Shown here piece after piece: positions 5,734 through 7,957 of a DNA stretch of 7,957 nt. The notes beneath the pieces are model-generated. The model was not told where the DNA came from and searched no databases. It saw only the letters and a program-made list of their open reading frames with translations. The position numbers were made by a program, and so were the translations under genes. The stretch comes from Acidobacteriota bacterium (GTDB lineage: Bacteria > Acidobacteriota > Blastocatellia > Pyrinomonadales > Pyrinomonadaceae), in NCBI GenBank assembly GCA_005790265.1, contig SXVE01000554.1:1-7957 (forward strand), given 5' to 3'. How positions within the stretch are numbered: the stretch's first letter is position 1; each line of letters starts with the position of its first letter.

Positions 5734-7957
5734 TTAATCATTCGGCGCGCCGAAAATTTCGCTGATCGTTCTGCCGGGAAAACGGCGGAAACCGAGTTGA
5801 AATAAATCGCCGGTCGGCTGATTGTTTTCGTCGGTTTTTCCCATCAAACGGAAAATGGTCGGCGCGAAACTGAGGCTGTCGTACGGTTCTTCGATTTTCA
5901 GCGAGCGCGGAATTCCGGTTTTCGCACCGCCGGCAAACATCAGCGCGGAATCGGCGGAAACGCGAAAAAGCGCGCCGTGATTGCCGCCGAAATTAAAACC
6001 GCGCACGTCGAAATTCCAATGGTCGTTCGCCAGAATCAGCAAATCGGTTGCGGTCAAACTTCTTTGCCGAACGCGAAAACGATGCAGCAGTTTTTCATCT
6101 TCCGACGATTGATTTTCGTTTTCAAAACCGCGAATCGGATGTTCGGCAAACTGTTCGTGCAGATTGATCACCGCCGCCGCATAAAAAGTTTTGTGCGTCG
6201 CGCGCTGCCATTCGAGTTCCGTGTGCCATTCGCCGAGCCAGTTTTTTCGATCCGCGCGAGCCGTGTTGAAATTCGCGTCTTCATAAATTTTGAGCGGAAA
6301 ACCGGCGCTCCAATTTTTAATTTCAAACGAAACTTCGCCGCTTGAGTTTTGTTTCAGATTGCCGATCGGCAAATAAAAAAAACTTCGTTCGCCGCTTTCC
6401 CGGCGGCGCGTCAGAATCAAACATTGTTCGTTCGCGCCGCCGGACAGCCAAATCGCGTCTTCGTCCGGTCGCAGTTCGGCGGGCAGCGCGGCGGCAACCG
6501 AATCGCGCCGGATTTTCGCCGCGACGAAATCCACCGGACGACTGCTGACCGCTTTCTGCACGTTGCTGCGCGCGATTTGACCGTGCAGCACGGCGAAATA
6601 ATCAATGCGGCGGAAACTTTCGGCAAAATCAATTTCGCCGTCCGCCGTGACAGTCAAGCCTTTTTCCGTTAATCCAACCGTGTAATTCTGCAAATTATCA
6701 ACGTCGTTGCGCTCGCCCATCGCGCCTTTCGCAATGTAATCTTCGATTTTTAATTTGTGCGGATCGAAAAATTCTTGATTGAGCGCGAGCAAATTTGAGA
6801 GAACGCGCAGATATTCGCGATATTCGGCTTCGGTCAGCCGCGCGATTTCCGTCTGCGTCACGCGGCGGCGCGCTTCTTTATCAACGCCGCGCGCGATTTC
6901 TTCGGGCGTGAATTTTCTCGGCTGCGCCGCGATGATTTTTTCATCCGCTTCCGTTCGGCGGTGCAGCGCGCCGAGTTCTTCGGTCAAATCGGCGACGGTT
7001 TTCTGCCAATCGGCGCGACGGCGTTTAATCACGTCAAAAAACGCGTTTTTCGCCGCTTTTTCCGTTTCCGGCGTGAGCTTTCCCGTCTGCATCTGCTGAA
7101 AAAGAATGTGCAGAACGTTCACGTCATCGTCGCGCAAATGCAACGACGCGCGCTCGTTTCCGTCGAAATCGAGCATCGCGGTCGGGTAATTTTTGCTTTG
7201 ATTTTTCAAATAAAAAGAGTTTTTCGCTTCGGTCGTAATCAGCGGAACGAGCGGATTAATTCCTTTGATCGAATAATCGAGCATCAAACGCCGTTTCGTG
7301 ACGACGTGATGCGCGCCGCCGTTTTCGCCGGTCAAAAGATTGACGAGATTAAAACCCTGACTGTGAATTTTTTCGTCGGCGTTAAAACCGTGATCGGAGA
7401 TAAGCACGAGCGCCGTTTCAGCGGCGCGCGATGAGGCTTGAATCGCCGTCCAGATTCTGCCGAGCGTTAAATCGAGTTCCTGCAAAGCGGCGAGCCGAGT
7501 GGCGGCGTGATTATTGAGGTGCGAAACGTGGTCGAAATTCGGCGAATAATAATCGAAATAATCAATGTCGGGACGCGAAACAATTTTTTTGACGATATCG
7601 CGTTCGTGCTGATTGACCGTTGTGTTCAAATAATCGAAACCGATTGTCCATTCGTCAATAAACTCGTCGGGTTTATTCGGAATCATTTTCAAAAAACCGT
7701 TCGCCAACACGCCCCAGTCAACGCCGCGCTGAAACAATTGAAAACTCGTGTAGCGTTTTTCGTACGGAAAAGCGTCGGAAACGATTGGTTGTTTGAGCTG
7801 GTCTAAAATCTCCATTCCCGGCATATCAACGCGCTCTTTTCTGCCGTAAGCGACGTAAAACGGAATGAAATTGAGATAATCGTAAGAGCGAAAAACATAG
7901 CGGTCGTATTCGACGTTGCCTTTAATTTGCAGATGTTGTCCGGTATCAATCAGCGAC
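5734..7957 (-). CDS. Alkaline phosphatase superfamily metalloenzyme (phosphodiesterase/nucleotide pyrophosphatase-like), N-terminus beyond the right edge
   Basis: The frame is open from the right edge to the TAA at 5734-5736, 740 codons. It has no start in the window: the in-frame ATG at 7824 follows well-formed coding sequence (YDYLNFIPFYVAYGRKERVD), so the gene begins further right. The superfamily's later metal-binding motifs are visible: D-H-V-S-H in YSPNFDHVSH (Asp at 7531-7533, His at 7519-7521), ISDHGF (Asp 7393-7395, His 7390-7392) and GGNHGALFR (His 5977-5979). SLSFAPTIFRLMG near the end matches the usual closing segment. The nucleophile and first metal motif must lie in the missing part. 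About 470 residues separate DHG from NHG, far more than in simple nucleotide pyrophosphatases. This insertion contains a charged, probably helical coiled-coil stretch at about 6775-7030. GAHHVV, soon after DHG, is a possible extra metal site. Members hydrolyse phosphate mono- or diesters; the substrate here is unknown. Confidence 0.85.
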   Translation of the reverse strand, partial: SLIDTGQHLQIKGNVEYDRYVFRSYDYLNFIPFYVAYGRKERVDMPGMEILDQLKQPIVSDAFPYEKRYTSFQLFQRGVDWGVLANGFLKMIPNKPDEFIDEWTIGFDYLNTTVNQHERDIVKKIVSRPDIDYFDYYSPNFDHVSHLNNHAATRLAALQELDLTLGRIWTAIQASSRAAETALVLISDHGFNADEKIHSQGFNLVNLLTGENGGAHHVVTKRRLMLDYSIKGINPLVPLITTEAKNSFYLKNQSKNYPTAMLDFDGNERASLHLRDDDVNVLHILFQQMQTGKLTPETEKAAKNAFFDVIKRRRADWQKTVADLTEELGALHRRTEADEKIIAAQPRKFTPEEIARGVDKEARRRVTQTEIARLTEAEYREYLRVLSNLLALNQEFFDPHKLKIEDYIAKGAMGERNDVDNLQNYTVGLTEKGLTVTADGEIDFAESFRRIDYFAVLHGQIARSNVQKAVSSRPVDFVAAKIRRDSVAAALPAELRPDEDAIWLSGGANEQCLILTRRRESGERSFFYLPIGNLKQNSSGEVSFEIKNWSAGFPLKIYEDANFNTARADRKNWLGEWHTELEWQRATHKTFYAAAVINLHEQFAEHPIRGFENENQSSEDEKLLHRFRVRQRSLTATDLLILANDHWNFDVRGFNFGGNHGALFRVSADSALMFAGGAKTGIPRSLKIEEPYDSLSFAPTIFRLMGKTDENNQPTGDLFQLGFRRFPGRTISEIFGAPND

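Noticed and set aside
6961..7434. Plus-strand open frame of 157 codons opposite the phosphatase
   Set aside because: It is rich in Arg and Phe without domain pattern and is antisense to the DHG region of the real gene.

Overview
The window carries four protein genes with a bacterial layout. Base composition is mixed: GC-rich codons with many gcg and cgc runs, and AT-richer gaps between genes. The secreted two-domain M16 peptidase, the small exported protein and the Kef-type antiporter ending in a bacterial UBP zinc finger would fit an acidobacterium-like environmental bacterium (perhaps Blastocatellia). That placement rests on protein style alone and is tentative. I see no rRNA, tRNA, CRISPR array, transposase, phage gene or integration site.

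Layout, left to right. (1) At 1-2186, minus strand, is a secreted M16 (insulinase/pitrilysin-like) zinc peptidase whose C-terminus runs off the left edge. (2) At 2187-2540 is a 354-base gap with the peptidase's ribosome binding site, a clear intrinsic terminator facing left, and a hairpin just after the next gene's stop. (3) At 2541-2909, minus strand, is a small exported protein of unknown function. (4) At 2910-3139 is a divergent intergenic region with weak promoter candidates and a short perfect hairpin. (5) At 3140-5581, plus strand, is an 813-residue monovalent cation:proton antiporter (CPA2/Kef type) with a cytosolic RCK/TrkA regulatory unit and a C-terminal UBP-type zinc finger. (6) At 5582-5733, between two convergent genes, is a dense set of 10-bp repeats in both orientations that can fold into a long hairpin. 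(7) At 5734-7957, minus strand, is an alkaline-phosphatase-superfamily metalloenzyme whose N-terminus runs off the right edge and which has a very large insertion between its metal-binding motifs.

The genes do not form one operon. The peptidase and the small protein are separated by a terminator, the small protein and the antiporter are divergent, and the antiporter and the phosphatase are convergent. No shared pathway is evident. The two items most worth following are the antiporter-RCK-zinc finger fusion and the 10-bp repeat element at 5589-5726.
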